62,215 nucleotides of DNA, taken from a virus. The stretch lies in the IMG/VR virus record IMGVR_UViG_3300037042_003397, positions 1 through 62,215 of that record. One strand, 5' to 3'. Under the pieces are notes generated by a model. It ran no database searches. It was not told where the DNA came from and saw only the letters and a list, made by a program, of their open reading frames with translations. A program made the translations under genes and the position numbers. Of the stretch, positions 6,138-15,074 are shown in pieces. Positions within the stretch are counted from its first letter, which is position 1. Each line of letters begins with the position of its first letter.

Positions 6138-6740
6138 ATGAGCAAAGTTGAATTGATCTTGGGAGACTGTATGCATTTTATGCAATCAATGGGAGATAAA
6201 TCCGTGGATTGCGTTCTTACAGACCCGCCCTATGGTTTGGGAAAACGCAATACTGGTGGAGGTAGGAATACACTTCAAGATATCAAATGGGACATAGTAA
6301 ATCATGATTTAGTTTCTTTGGCCGTAAGTCTTGGAAAGAAGGCTATCGTCTGGGGAGGCAATTATTATTCGTTACCCCCTTCTCGATGTTGGTTAATTTG
6401 GTATAAGCGGGATGCGGTTCCTTCTGCTGCTGATTGTGAAATAGCCTGGACGAGCGAGGATAGAAATTCACTTGTATTCGATTGGACTATTGCAGCGACT
6501 AACAAAGAGCGGGTCGATCATCCAACTCAAAAACCTCTTGCACTTATGCGTTGGTGTTTGATAAATTTCACTAATCAAGGCGATCTTATATTTGATCCTT
6601 TCATGGGCAGCGGCACGACTGGCGTGGCCTGTATCCAGACTGGTAGGAATTTTATAGGTTGTGAAATTGATGAGAATTATTTTAAAATTGCAAAACGGCG
6701 GATCGAGATTGCACAGATGCAGCCCAACCTGTTTTATTAG
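6138..6740 (+). CDS. DNA adenine/cytosine methyltransferase, orphan, 200 aa
   Basis: Transfers a methyl group from SAM to a base in phage DNA. The catalytic motif DPPY lies at residues 29-32, HPTQKP at 128-133, and the SAM-binding FxGxG-type block [10 protein letters not shown] at 153-162. The motif order (catalytic before SAM motif) is that of beta-class N6-adenine/N4-cytosine enzymes. At 200 aa it lacks a large target-recognition domain. No restriction enzyme gene is adjacent, so it is probably a protective or regulatory orphan. AGGTGAGGA precedes the start. Confidence 0.85.
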   Translation: MSKVELILGDCMHFMQSMGDKSVDCVLTDPPYGLGKRNTGGGRNTLQDIKWDIVNHDLVSLAVSLGKKAIVWGGNYYSLPPSRCWLIWYKRDAVPSAADCEIAWTSEDRNSLVFDWTIAATNKERVDHPTQKPLALMRWCLINFTNQGDLIFDPFMGSGTTGVACIQTGRNFIGCEIDENYFKIAKRRIEIAQMQPNLFY

Positions 6741-6757
6741 GAATGTGGAAGATGAAC

Positions 6758-6970
6758 ATGAGAATTGTCGAATTTGCAGTACCTATACCCGGCACCAGAC
6801 TTTGGGCCATACTCCTTGCTTGTGGTCACGAATTCTCTGTTCCTGTGCTTCAATACAGAATGGATGATGGTGATTTTGTACCTATTGAGGCTCCAGCTTT
6901 GGTCAATTGTCGGATATGTAATGGCGATGAAGTCATATCGAACCAGGTGGTAACTAAGGATGAAGTATGA
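6758..6970 (+). CDS. Small zinc-binding-like protein, 70 aa
   Basis: The protein contains C-G-H-E near residue 22 and NCRICNG near residue 51. A Cys/His pair and a CxxC pair are compatible with one zinc site. I place the start at 6758 (MRIVEFAVPIPG), with GGAAG 6 nt upstream; ATGs at 6743 and 6752 are alternatives. It follows the methyltransferase closely and overlaps the next gene as ATGA, so it is co-translated. Function unknown. Confidence 0.6.
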   Translation: MRIVEFAVPIPGTRLWAILLACGHEFSVPVLQYRMDDGDFVPIEAPALVNCRICNGDEVISNQVVTKDEV

Positions 6971-7212
6971 GAGAAGTAGCCTATACGCACAGGTCGTTCC
7001 TAAGAACGTTTACATTGGTAAAGTTTCTATCAGTTAATTATGATAGTGATTGGACTGATTTGCTGATAAAGGATTTCAAGTTCAAATGTTACTTCACGAT
7101 TAAGAAAAAGATGATGGTAATTAATGGTGACTTTGTAAGATTTAATGGCAAAGGAGAATTAGAAGATATCCTTAGCAAGGAATACGCAAAGGAAAAATAT
7201 AATGTGGAGTGA
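6967..7212 (+). CDS. Hypothetical basic protein, 81 aa
   Basis: The start overlaps the previous stop (ATGA). The protein is rich in Lys, Phe and Tyr (DFKFKCYFTIKKKMMVINGD), has no membrane helix and carries no recognisable motif. Position just before the terminase genes makes a packaging-related or early role possible, but nothing in the sequence shows it. Confidence 0.5.
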   Translation: MREVAYTHRSFLRTFTLVKFLSVNYDSDWTDLLIKDFKFKCYFTIKKKMMVINGDFVRFNGKGELEDILSKEYAKEKYNVE

Positions 7213-7226
7213 TAAAGGATTAGTGG

Positions 7227-7583
7227 ATGCCTGGAATCGGGATAACAGATAATGATCTTGAAGGTATCTACGAGGTTATTGTCAATTCTGGAATTGAAGG
7301 AATTAGCAGAGAAGAATTTATAGAATTGATAAGACCACTAAAGCGGAGTGTTCAGTCACTTCTCAAAATGATGGAATGTAATGGATTCCTTTTATTTGAA
7401 GATTGTGTTGGAGAAATTGATTTTAGGATTTATGCTTTTACAGATGAAGTTATTGATTTGTATGATGATCTGGAAAGGATGAAGGGAGCAAAGAATGGCA
7501 ATGGCAACGGACAAAAGAGTGCAGAGAGACTTGTCCTGGGGGTTGGACTCAAAATCAGAGTTGAGAAGAAGCAGGGTGCTTGA
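7227..7583 (+). CDS. Hypothetical protein, possible winged helix, 118 aa
   Basis: Residues 1-85 (NDLEGIYEVIVNSGIEGISR...) look like a winged helix-turn-helix: helices, then a hairpin around GFLLFEDCVGEIDFRIYAF. The last 30 residues overlap the small terminase gene by 89 nt in another frame. The tail is therefore compositionally constrained and may not be functional. DNA binding is inferred from predicted fold only. Confidence 0.55.
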   Translation: MPGIGITDNDLEGIYEVIVNSGIEGISREEFIELIRPLKRSVQSLLKMMECNGFLLFEDCVGEIDFRIYAFTDEVIDLYDDLERMKGAKNGNGNGQKSAERLVLGVGLKIRVEKKQGA

Positions 7584-8106
7584 ATTTAGGATTGCTGGAC
7601 TTAGTTATGATGATATATTCAAAGAACTAAATAAAGATAAGAGTTTGTTTCTTCCTGATAACTATTCTGTTAGTGCAGTAGTTATTGATGTTCGCAGGTC
7701 TATAGAAAGTATAAGAAGTAAAGCAGCGGATTATGCTGTTGAAATCTTAGAGATTGATCTGCTTAGAATGGAAAATTTGCTGATGGTATATTATAACAAG
7801 GCTCTTGCCGGTGATGCTGCTGCCGCAAATTTGACATTGAGAATTATGGAGCGCAGATCAAAGGTGCTTGGTCTTGATACACCGAGAAGGGTGGATGTAC
7901 ATGATTGGAGATCTGAAGTAATTGAACTTTACAAGAGTGGAAAGCTGACCAGGGATCAGATCGAGAAGGAGTTAGGTAATGAGCTTGCTGGAAAATTATT
8001 TGAGTCTGGAAGCGTTGAATTCTCTGAAGATGGAAAGGCTGAAAGCGGAAGGAACGAAGACAACATCATCGAGGGGAAATTGGCCGGACAAACACCTTCA
8101 CGATGA
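7495..8106 (+). CDS. terS: Terminase small subunit-like protein, 203 aa
   Basis: It lies directly before the large terminase and has the expected size. The N-terminal part (VLEFRIAGLSYDDIFKELN) resembles the helix-turn-helix that recognises pac or cos sites. A central helical segment at about residues 70-125 would form the oligomer core, and the tail is acidic. AGGGAG before the ATG supports the start at 7495. It would recognise phage DNA and pass it to the packaging ATPase. Assignment rests on position and architecture more than on a diagnostic motif. Confidence 0.65.
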   Translation: MAMATDKRVQRDLSWGLDSKSELRRSRVLEFRIAGLSYDDIFKELNKDKSLFLPDNYSVSAVVIDVRRSIESIRSKAADYAVEILEIDLLRMENLLMVYYNKALAGDAAAANLTLRIMERRSKVLGLDTPRRVDVHDWRSEVIELYKSGKLTRDQIEKELGNELAGKLFESGSVEFSEDGKAESGRNEDNIIEGKLAGQTPSR

Positions 8107-10945
8107 TGTTGGAAAACCAATTCCTTTCCATAAAGCTCAGGAGTTAACTTGGGATAGTACCAGAAGAACTGTGGCTATGATAGCTGGCTCGCAGGGCGGT
8201 AAGGGGATAACTTTGGTAGAATTAGTCCCAATTGAGGATAGTTATACCACAATTGGAGAAATAAAGGTAGGTGACAGGGTATTTGGATCTGATGGGAAGT
8301 TGTGCAATGTAACCTATGTTTCACCTGTACATCATTTGAGATGTTTTGAGGTAGAGATTGATAATGGGCAGAAGATTATTGTCGATGAAGAGCATCTATG
8401 GAAGGTGAAAAGTTATAAGCATAGAAAGAATGAAAATAGGTCGGTCAAAGATCCGGACTTAGAATTTACAGAGTCGAGGTGGCAATGCAGATTGAGAGGT
8501 GTTGGTTATGAAGTCCTTGATACTTTGTATATGTCTAAGCACGTTATCGATGCTCATGGTGGATCAAATTATTCAATAGACCTGTGCGAAGCTTTGGAAA
8601 TAGAAGATAAAGTTCTTCCCATTATGCCTTATACATTTGGGGCATGGCTTGGAAATGGCGTATCTGACAATTGTTATATTTCCTGTTGGGAGCCTAACAA
8701 TGAAGTTATCAGAAGAATAAATATTGATGGGTATCCGACTGAAAGGTTTGAATCGTCAGAAGATAATAAGTGCTGGACTTATGCAATTGGAGGAAAAGAG
8801 GGAGGAAGGAGAATTGTAAATCCAATATTGAAGTCTATGGATGTACTGCATAATAAGCATATTCCAATGATTTACAAGAGATCGTCAATAGAACAAAGAC
8901 TTCAATTGGTAAGAGGTATGCTGGATACTGATGGATACATTGATCCGAGAGGACATATTGAGTACTGCTCAATAAGAGAAAAACTGGCAAATGATTTTCT
9001 TGAAGTTGTAAGATCGCTTGGCATTAAGGCAAAAATAAGAACAAAGATAATCCAGGTAAAAAGTGAGGACTACAATGTTTATCTGGTTACTTTCAATAGC
9101 AATAAGTATAGATTTTTCTGGTTAGATAGGAAATATGAAAGACAAAGCAATAAGCAAAAACCTAACACAAATTTACTTTACATTGTGTCGATAAAAGAGG
9201 TAGAGAGTGTTCCGACAAAATGTATCGCAGTTGATAGCTACGATCATACGTTCTTGGGATCAGGAGCTTTTATAACTTTACACAATACGTCTTTTGGTCC
9301 TTGGTGGCTACAAAAAGAGATCTATGATATAAGAGGATCAGGAGATTATATCGCTGCAACCGCTTCCTTTGACTTATTCAAGTTGAAAATGCTGCCAGCG
9401 ATGCTTCAAGTGTACGAACAAATACTTGGCATTGGAAGGTATTGGGCAGGAGATAGGATCATTGAACTCAAAGATCCAAAGACTGGTGAGTTTCTTGCAA
9501 AACGTTCTCAAGATCCAATGTGGGCAAGAATTATTCTTAGATCGGCAGATGCGTTGGGTGGTCTGGAAAGTTCTACCGCTAAAGGAGCCTGGTTAGACGA
9601 GTGCTTATCGCCGGAAACAATCATAAGTACAGAATTGGGAGAGATGCAGATAGGTAGGATCGTCAATCACTCCACTGATGTTCGTGTTTGGTCTTACGAC
9701 ACTAAACTGCACAAGTTTGAATTGCGCAGAATAAATCGTTGGATAAAACTACCTCAGAGTAAACCACTACTTCAACTTGGTTCTCTACGTATTACAGCAG
9801 ATCATAAGGTGTGGACAGAAAATGGCTACATAGAGAGTGAAAAAGTACTGGCATCTTTTGAACATAAGTTGTTCAAAATGAGTAAAGTATACGGTAGTTT
9901 CATGTGTGGGGAGTGGATTGATGTACCAAAAACGTTAAACCCTTCAGAATGTGATTTATCTAGTGACGGATTTGTTTATAACATCGAAGTTGAAGGGAAT
10001 CACAATTACGTCGCTGGCGGAATACTTGTATCCAATTGCGGGCAGGAGCGATTTGGCTTTGATGCATTTAAAGCTATACGCAGAAGGATAGCTTTGCATG
10101 TGGGTCGTATCCTGATGACAACTACTTTATATAATCTCGGATGGTTGATTGATGCAATTATTGAGCCGGCTATTTCATCTGGACAGCAGGAATTCTTTTC
10201 AGATGGAATTGGAGAGATTGAATATACAGACTGCGAAAGTAGAAAAACGGCAGTAATTCAGTTTGATAGTATTCTTAATCCATCTTTTCCGGTAGAGGAA
10301 TACGAGGAACAAAGGAAATTACTTTCTGATGAAGAATTCAACATGCAATATCGGGGGAGAAAAGCATCAAGAAGAATTTTGATTTATAGCAGCTTTAGTC
10401 CCACTCTTCACAAGTGCGATCCATTCGAGATACCAGATCATTGGAAAAGATACCTTGGACTTGATTTTGGCCCAGTTCATACTTGCTGTATGTACTATGC
10501 TGAAGATCCAATTTCGCACATTCTATACTGCTATCGGGAATATCTGGCAGGAGGAAGGACGATTGCGGATCACGTGAAACATATTCTGGCCGGGGAAAGG
10601 GGTGTTCCATTGTGCGTAGGTGGGGCAGGATCTGAGGGACAGTGGCGCATGGAGTTCGGATCGGCCGGATTGCCAGTTTATAAGCCGCAGATCATTGATG
10701 TGAACTTGGGTATCAACCGTGTATACGCGCAGCATCAGAATAATGGTATTATGTACTTTGGTAATGTGTCAGGTATTATTGACGAAAAAGGGAAATATCG
10801 CAGAAAGATGAGCCAAGCTGGTGAGACTTTGGATGAAATTGCTCAAAAGAATATCTATCACCGCTTGGATGCAGAAAGATATATCATCTCCTGGATAAGA
10901 CCAGGATATATCAGGAAAGCTAAGGTACTTCAGCTAGGAGACTAA
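7979..10945 (+). CDS. terL: Large terminase with two inteins, 988 aa precursor
   Basis: This is the packaging ATPase/nuclease motor. After removal of residues 76-436 and 542-686 the exteins give 482 aa, normal for the family. The first intein splits the P-loop between GSQGGK and TSFGP. The second splits the Walker B region between GAWLDE and CGQERF. The C-terminal extein has an RNase H-type nuclease start (RYLGLDFG). AAGGAG lies 7 nt before the ATG at 7979, so a long overlap with the small terminase gene is accepted. Without splicing, neither ATPase motif is intact. Confidence 0.9.
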   Translation: MSLLENYLSLEALNSLKMERLKAEGTKTTSSRGNWPDKHLHDDVGKPIPFHKAQELTWDSTRRTVAMIAGSQGGKGITLVELVPIEDSYTTIGEIKVGDRVFGSDGKLCNVTYVSPVHHLRCFEVEIDNGQKIIVDEEHLWKVKSYKHRKNENRSVKDPDLEFTESRWQCRLRGVGYEVLDTLYMSKHVIDAHGGSNYSIDLCEALEIEDKVLPIMPYTFGAWLGNGVSDNCYISCWEPNNEVIRRINIDGYPTERFESSEDNKCWTYAIGGKEGGRRIVNPILKSMDVLHNKHIPMIYKRSSIEQRLQLVRGMLDTDGYIDPRGHIEYCSIREKLANDFLEVVRSLGIKAKIRTKIIQVKSEDYNVYLVTFNSNKYRFFWLDRKYERQSNKQKPNTNLLYIVSIKEVESVPTKCIAVDSYDHTFLGSGAFITLHNTSFGPWWLQKEIYDIRGSGDYIAATASFDLFKLKMLPAMLQVYEQILGIGRYWAGDRIIELKDPKTGEFLAKRSQDPMWARIILRSADALGGLESSTAKGAWLDECLSPETIISTELGEMQIGRIVNHSTDVRVWSYDTKLHKFELRRINRWIKLPQSKPLLQLGSLRITADHKVWTENGYIESEKVLASFEHKLFKMSKVYGSFMCGEWIDVPKTLNPSECDLSSDGFVYNIEVEGNHNYVAGGILVSNCGQERFGFDAFKAIRRRIALHVGRILMTTTLYNLGWLIDAIIEPAISSGQQEFFSDGIGEIEYTDCESRKTAVIQFDSILNPSFPVEEYEEQRKLLSDEEFNMQYRGRKASRRILIYSSFSPTLHKCDPFEIPDHWKRYLGLDFGPVHTCCMYYAEDPISHILYCYREYLAGGRTIADHVKHILAGERGVPLCVGGAGSEGQWRMEFGSAGLPVYKPQIIDVNLGINRVYAQHQNNGIMYFGNVSGIIDEKGKYRRKMSQAGETLDEIAQKNIYHRLDAERYIISWIRPGYIRKAKVLQLGD
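8204..9286 (+). other. Intein 1 in the terminase P-loop, 361 aa, class 3-like, with LAGLIDADG domain
   Basis: Insert from Gly76 to Asn436, ending LHN before Thr+1. The N-terminal residue is Gly, not Cys/Ser. The block-B region has DEEHLW and block F has KCIAVDS, which supply the Trp and Cys of the class 3 WCT signature, in which an internal Cys replaces Cys1. The Thr of that triad is one position off (ITLHN). A homing-endonuclease domain lies between, with motifs FGAWLGNG and RGMLDTDG. The first has Asn where catalytic Asp is usual, so nuclease activity may be lost. Confidence 0.85.
9602..10036 (+). other. Intein 2 at the terminase Walker B site, 145-aa mini-intein
   Basis: Begins CLSPETIIS, with block B ITADHKVW, block F VYNIEVEGNHNYV, and ends LVSN before Cys+1. 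There is no endonuclease domain, so it is a mini-intein splicing by the ordinary class 1 route. The usual penultimate His is Ser. Such inteins can still splice but often more slowly. Insertion directly after the catalytic Glu region (WLDE) leaves the ATPase inactive until splicing. Confidence 0.85.
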
Positions 10946-10946
10946 G

Positions 10947-12626
10947 ATGCCGGATTCGATTGATACATCATTAGACAACACTATACAACAGTCGATAAAG
11001 ACTGGCGGTGGTTCCGGTGTTGGCATTTTATCATTACTGCTTTCAATGGGCGCTGCCGATGGTCTTATCTCAAAGTGGTGGTCTCCTACCCGAGATCAGC
11101 AGTTAGATGATTTCTGGAAGTCGTCTGATCATCTTTCCGGAGCCGTGTATAGTATGGTATCCAAGATGACGACCATTCCGGTAAAGGCAATTCCGAGAGA
11201 TACGTCGATCAAGTCTCATGTTCAGATAGCAGAGCAATACACGGATAATTTGATTAATGCTTCTCAGTTCGGAGAAGGTTGGATGACGTTCTTTAGTAAG
11301 TGCGTAACCGACTTATTGACCAGGGATAACGGTGTTTTTGTTGAAGTGATTGGCCCAGGTGATAAGTTAGGTCCAATAACAGGACCTGCTTTCTCGATGG
11401 CGCATCTGGATAGCGCAAGGTGCTTTAGAACAGGTAATCCAGAATACCCGGTAGTATTTACTGATGTGGATGGTAGAAGTTATAAGCTGCACAACTCAAG
11501 AGTGATCTATATGGCTCAGATGACTTCTCCGAGAAGGGAAATGAACGGGGTCGGCTATTCAGCGATTTCAAGGTGTATCAATGCTGCTCAGAATTTGATT
11601 GACATTTCCGTGTACAAGCAGGAGAAGATGGGGTCAAGACCGCAGCGGCAGATATTTATCACTCGTGGTGGGCTTGATCCAGAAGATCTAAAAGAAGCAA
11701 TTCGAGTATCAGATAGTACTCTTAGTTCTCAAGGATTGACACGGTTTGCTAAGTCTATCGCAGTGGGTGATAGAACCATTCCGGACGCAGACATGAAGCA
11801 GATTGATATTGCTTCTGTTCCGGATGGATTTGACGAGAAGGAAAGTACCATTTTGGGAATGTCTGTAATTGCGCTGGCCTTTGGCACCGATGCCAGAGAT
11901 TTATTTCCTGGTATGGAGAGTGGCGCAACCAAAGCAGATGCGATTATCCAGCATATCAAACAAAGAGGAAAGGGCGCTGGTCAGATTTTGCAATCATTTG
12001 AGAATGCGATCAGTCAGAAATTCTTACCACAGTTTTTGAAGTGCGTGTTTGACAATCAGGACGACAGTGAGGATCGTCAGGCGGCAGAGATTTCCAATAT
12101 CCGGGCGCAGGCCAGAGAAAGGGATGTTGCCAATAAGATCACCAATATTCGGGTTGAGCGAGAGTTGATGTTGAAACGGGGCGAGATCAGTGAAGCTCAA
12201 TTTGAGGAACTTGAATTGAATGATGGTCGGCTTGAAGATGGGGTTGAAGTTGAAGTTCTATTTGAGTCGAATGATAAGGATTACGTTGAATTTTTGGGTG
12301 ATGTCGATGAAAATAACTACGAAGAAAGAAAGACGAAGATCATGGGGTACGTGGTTAATTCAAAGGACGTGAATCGGATAAAGAAGGCAAGGAGGGCGAT
12401 TGCGGCAATAAACCATAGATATGACACTGAAGACATATTAGGGGCTGAGATTGACAAAAACAAGCTTTCAGCGATCAACCAGGCAGATGTGTCTAATGTT
12501 GATAATCCTGTAAAAGTAGCAAAACCGGATACGTCCTATCAGGATGAGAAATTTGGTAGGAAATTACCGAGACAACTGGTAAATGCAGTTGACGAAGTGA
12601 GTGTGGCTCAGTCGGAAGGAGTTTAG
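10947..12626 (+). CDS. Portal protein, 559 aa
   Basis: Dodecameric ring at the capsid vertex through which DNA enters. Length, position after the terminase and sequence regions such as GVGYSAISRCINAAQNLIDI and VIALAFGTDARDLFPGMES match HK97/SPP1-type portals. The C-terminal third is charged and ends in a low-complexity tail. AGGAGACTAAG precedes the start, 1 nt after the terminase stop. Confidence 0.85.
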   Translation: MPDSIDTSLDNTIQQSIKTGGGSGVGILSLLLSMGAADGLISKWWSPTRDQQLDDFWKSSDHLSGAVYSMVSKMTTIPVKAIPRDTSIKSHVQIAEQYTDNLINASQFGEGWMTFFSKCVTDLLTRDNGVFVEVIGPGDKLGPITGPAFSMAHLDSARCFRTGNPEYPVVFTDVDGRSYKLHNSRVIYMAQMTSPRREMNGVGYSAISRCINAAQNLIDISVYKQEKMGSRPQRQIFITRGGLDPEDLKEAIRVSDSTLSSQGLTRFAKSIAVGDRTIPDADMKQIDIASVPDGFDEKESTILGMSVIALAFGTDARDLFPGMESGATKADAIIQHIKQRGKGAGQILQSFENAISQKFLPQFLKCVFDNQDDSEDRQAAEISNIRAQARERDVANKITNIRVERELMLKRGEISEAQFEELELNDGRLEDGVEVEVLFESNDKDYVEFLGDVDENNYEERKTKIMGYVVNSKDVNRIKKARRAIAAINHRYDTEDILGAEIDKNKLSAINQADVSNVDNPVKVAKPDTSYQDEKFGRKLPRQLVNAVDEVSVAQSEGV

Positions 12627-12628
12627 CG

Positions 12629-13147
12629 ATGTCATATAGCATTTTCGTCAAGAAGATTGGTAAGTGGAAAAAACGAATGGATGATAAGGTCTTTGTTAGA
12701 GTTATAAAACAAAGGATTGAAGACTTTGCCATAAATTCAGCCATTCCTGTCTACAAGATGACCACGCAAACCTGGAAAGAACACGATCCAAAGTTTGTGT
12801 ATCGTCGTTTTTTCGATAGTCCTAACATTTTCAGATTAGCCGTTGGAACAGATGATCGGATTTGGAATTTTCTTGATAATGGAACTAATATCCGGTGGGC
12901 GATTATGTCTACAGATTGGACAAGTAAGACGCACGTTGGATTGATACCATCCACATTTGGAAGTGGCAGGGTTACGTGGAAGGGGCGTAATTCGTACTTT
13001 GAAGAAATGGGATGGTTGCCAAAGCCAGGTATTGAAGCTAGAAATTTCACACAGTCAATCGAGGAATTTCTATTGCCAAGATGGAAATTGCAGATGCGAT
13101 ATGCGGTTAGGGATGCAAAAAAAGAAATGGAAAAATTTTGGATGTGA
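12629..13147 (+). CDS. HK97 gp10-like / neck or tail-completion protein, 172 aa
   Basis: Small basic virion-assembly candidate. It contains a block FLDNGTNIRWAIMSTDW followed by RVTWKGR and KPGIEARNF. This resembles the G-T..R-x-x ... P-G..A-R-x-F pattern of HK97 gp10-type head-tail joining proteins. It starts 2 nt after the portal stop and has a helical C-terminus. Assignment is moderate because no catalytic motif exists to confirm it. Confidence 0.5.
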   Translation: MSYSIFVKKIGKWKKRMDDKVFVRVIKQRIEDFAINSAIPVYKMTTQTWKEHDPKFVYRRFFDSPNIFRLAVGTDDRIWNFLDNGTNIRWAIMSTDWTSKTHVGLIPSTFGSGRVTWKGRNSYFEEMGWLPKPGIEARNFTQSIEEFLLPRWKLQMRYAVRDAKKEMEKFWM

Positions 13148-13150
13148 AAT

Positions 13151-13369
13151 ATGGACTATCCCGAAGATGTCAAAAAAGAGTATTATTCTCTTATCAGAAG
13201 AATGCAGAGCGTGGCAAAAAGTCAGGGATATTCTGTGGTCACGATCAGTGTCCTTATGGACGCTGATGGCACTCCAATTGCATGGACTGAACCGGAACAA
13301 AGAAAAATTGAACCGAAAAATAATGTTAGCTTGCTCCTAAAACTTGGAGCAACCTCTAATCAATCGTGA
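13151..13369 (+). CDS. Hypothetical protein, 72 aa
   Basis: It lies 3 nt after the neck-like gene. An amphipathic helix at residues 1-25 is followed by a short beta hairpin (YSVVTISVLMDADGTPIAW) and a Gln/Lys-rich tail. The hairpin with D-G-x-P resembles small ssDNA- or RNA-binding-like folds, but this is not diagnostic. It is part of the head operon by packing. Confidence 0.5.
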   Translation: MDYPEDVKKEYYSLIRRMQSVAKSQGYSVVTISVLMDADGTPIAWTEPEQRKIEPKNNVSLLLKLGATSNQS

Positions 13370-13395
13370 TGTATTGATTTTTGCAACGTGATAAA

Positions 13396-13412
13396 ATACG
13401 AGTTGTTCGTAT
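13396..13412. promoter_or_regulatory. Short inverted repeat before the protease gene
   Basis: ATACGA-GTTGT-TCGTAT, 15 nt upstream of the start at 13427, next to the Shine-Dalgarno AAGGAG. It could modulate translation or be an operator. No convincing -35/-10 pair was found nearby. Confidence 0.3.
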
Positions 13413-13426
13413 AGTCGAAGGAGACT

Positions 13427-15061
13427 GTGATGGATAATATGATCGAGGATACAACCAGTGAAAATCAAACCGTGTCTGATGCAATAGAAACGGCTGAGGA
13501 AAACATTTATGATACTCCTGGTGCGACCAGCTTTTCCGAGATCGAACAGGTGGACACGGTTGGTGAGTTGACCGATGATATCAAAAGTCTATCGGACTTG
13601 TTTAGACAACTTCTGTGCAATATTGAGTATTACAAGACGCCTGACATGGATCAATACTCGGCAGTAAAGAAACTGGTAGGTGAGTATGTGGATCGGTTGA
13701 ACGGGTTGGTATCAGAATACTCGGTAGATAAATCATTATTCTCAAAGGCGATCAAGGCTATCCGGGTAGGCGTGTTCAAGGAACAGGATTACAAAACCGA
13801 AGGTGGGAAGAAGTTTCATTCGTCCGACTTTGCTTATGTTCCGGACAAAATGAAACCATCTACCTGGAAATTGAGATTAGCAGAAGATCCAGGAAAGATA
13901 ACGGTGGCGCAATTGGGAAGGGCTGCTGCGGCATTATCGAGTGCCGGCTTTATGGGTAATCAGGTTCAGATGCCCATTAAAAGTATGGCTTCCGCAAAGG
14001 CGAGGGTCAGGTCGGAATATCATAAGTTGGGGGTGAAAGATGATGAAATTCCGGACGCAGTGAAAAAGAAAGAGAATGCGATGATGGTTTGGAAAGAAGC
14101 TAATGGGGGTTATCGTTGGTTCTCAAGTTACAGCAATGCTTATCGAGATAATGACAATCCACCTGAGATTATTAGTTCTGAGTCTCATATCAGATTTGTC
14201 GAGATGGTTGATAAGAAAGAAGTGGATTATCCTGAATTGTGGCATTGGCACATTCCAGGTACTGCTTATGGAAAAGCAGATTGGGTTGCATTTGATGCAG
14301 ACAATAAAGTGGCTATGGCTGCCGGGTATATCTATCCTGGGCATGAGAAAGAAGCGGAATTGTTATCTGAAATGGGTGACATTGCAACCTCTCATGGTAT
14401 GCCATCTGATACTATAACGCGTGATTTGAAAGATCATACTATAATCAATTCACATATTACTGTTGAAATCAGCGATTTACCCAGTCGGGCGGCTGCTAAT
14501 CGCATGACGACATTTGGAATTTTGAACAAGGAGAAAGATATGTCGATACCCGATATCAAAAAGAACTATCTTCGGGAGCTTGGTTTTTCGGATGAGAAGA
14601 TTTCTGAGATCGAGGAAATGAGTAATGGGATCAAGAAGTCTGCTGATGAAAGTGGGATCGAATCTAAAGAGGTTGCGGAAGTGAAAGAAGAAGTGAAAGA
14701 AGAAGTTGTACATACTTCTGATTTTGCAACCCGAACTGAGATTGCGACTGCCATTTCGGAGATTATGACCCCGTTGGTTGAGGCGATCAAGAATCTCAAC
14801 TCAGAATTATCGGCTTTGAAGAATGAAGTCAAAGAGGTGAAGGACAAGGAAGTTCTAATTCCTCCTGCCTCGTTAGCCGCCATGATTGCTCAGAATATGA
14901 CTTCCATTGGTAGCAAGGAAACTCAGATTCCAAAGAACAGCACATTGTTTAAGAGTGGGCCGATGGAAATGTTGGCGAATGATGGATCGAAGGCATTTGA
15001 ATTTCCAGAAAATCCGATCATTGGTGGAATCGTAACTGGGATTATCAACAAGAAACGCTAA
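13427..15061 (+). CDS. Head maturation protease fused to scaffold-like domain, 544 aa
   Basis: The central region contains WHWHIPGTAYGKADW, ATSHGMP and ITVEISDLPSRAAANRMTTF. The last fits the Ser-containing E-x-S-x-x-P...A-A-N block of HK97-type prohead proteases, with His in SHG as probable partner. The N-terminal ~90 residues are acidic. The C-terminal ~200 residues are charged and coiled-coil-rich (EVKEEVKEE, NLNSELSALKNEVKEVK), as expected of a scaffold. It sits directly before the capsid gene. The role is inferred: assembles and then cleaves the procapsid interior. Confidence 0.6.
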   Translation: MMDNMIEDTTSENQTVSDAIETAEENIYDTPGATSFSEIEQVDTVGELTDDIKSLSDLFRQLLCNIEYYKTPDMDQYSAVKKLVGEYVDRLNGLVSEYSVDKSLFSKAIKAIRVGVFKEQDYKTEGGKKFHSSDFAYVPDKMKPSTWKLRLAEDPGKITVAQLGRAAAALSSAGFMGNQVQMPIKSMASAKARVRSEYHKLGVKDDEIPDAVKKKENAMMVWKEANGGYRWFSSYSNAYRDNDNPPEIISSESHIRFVEMVDKKEVDYPELWHWHIPGTAYGKADWVAFDADNKVAMAAGYIYPGHEKEAELLSEMGDIATSHGMPSDTITRDLKDHTIINSHITVEISDLPSRAAANRMTTFGILNKEKDMSIPDIKKNYLRELGFSDEKISEIEEMSNGIKKSADESGIESKEVAEVKEEVKEEVVHTSDFATRTEIATAISEIMTPLVEAIKNLNSELSALKNEVKEVKDKEVLIPPASLAAMIAQNMTSIGSKETQIPKNSTLFKSGPMEMLANDGSKAFEFPENPIIGGIVTGIINKKR

Positions 15062-15074
15062 AGGAGAATATGAG

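Noticed and set aside
5997-6185. Minus-strand 62-codon frame over the methyltransferase promoter and start
   Set aside because: Overlaps a well-supported promoter, ribosome-binding site and catalytic gene on the other strand; no family resemblance.
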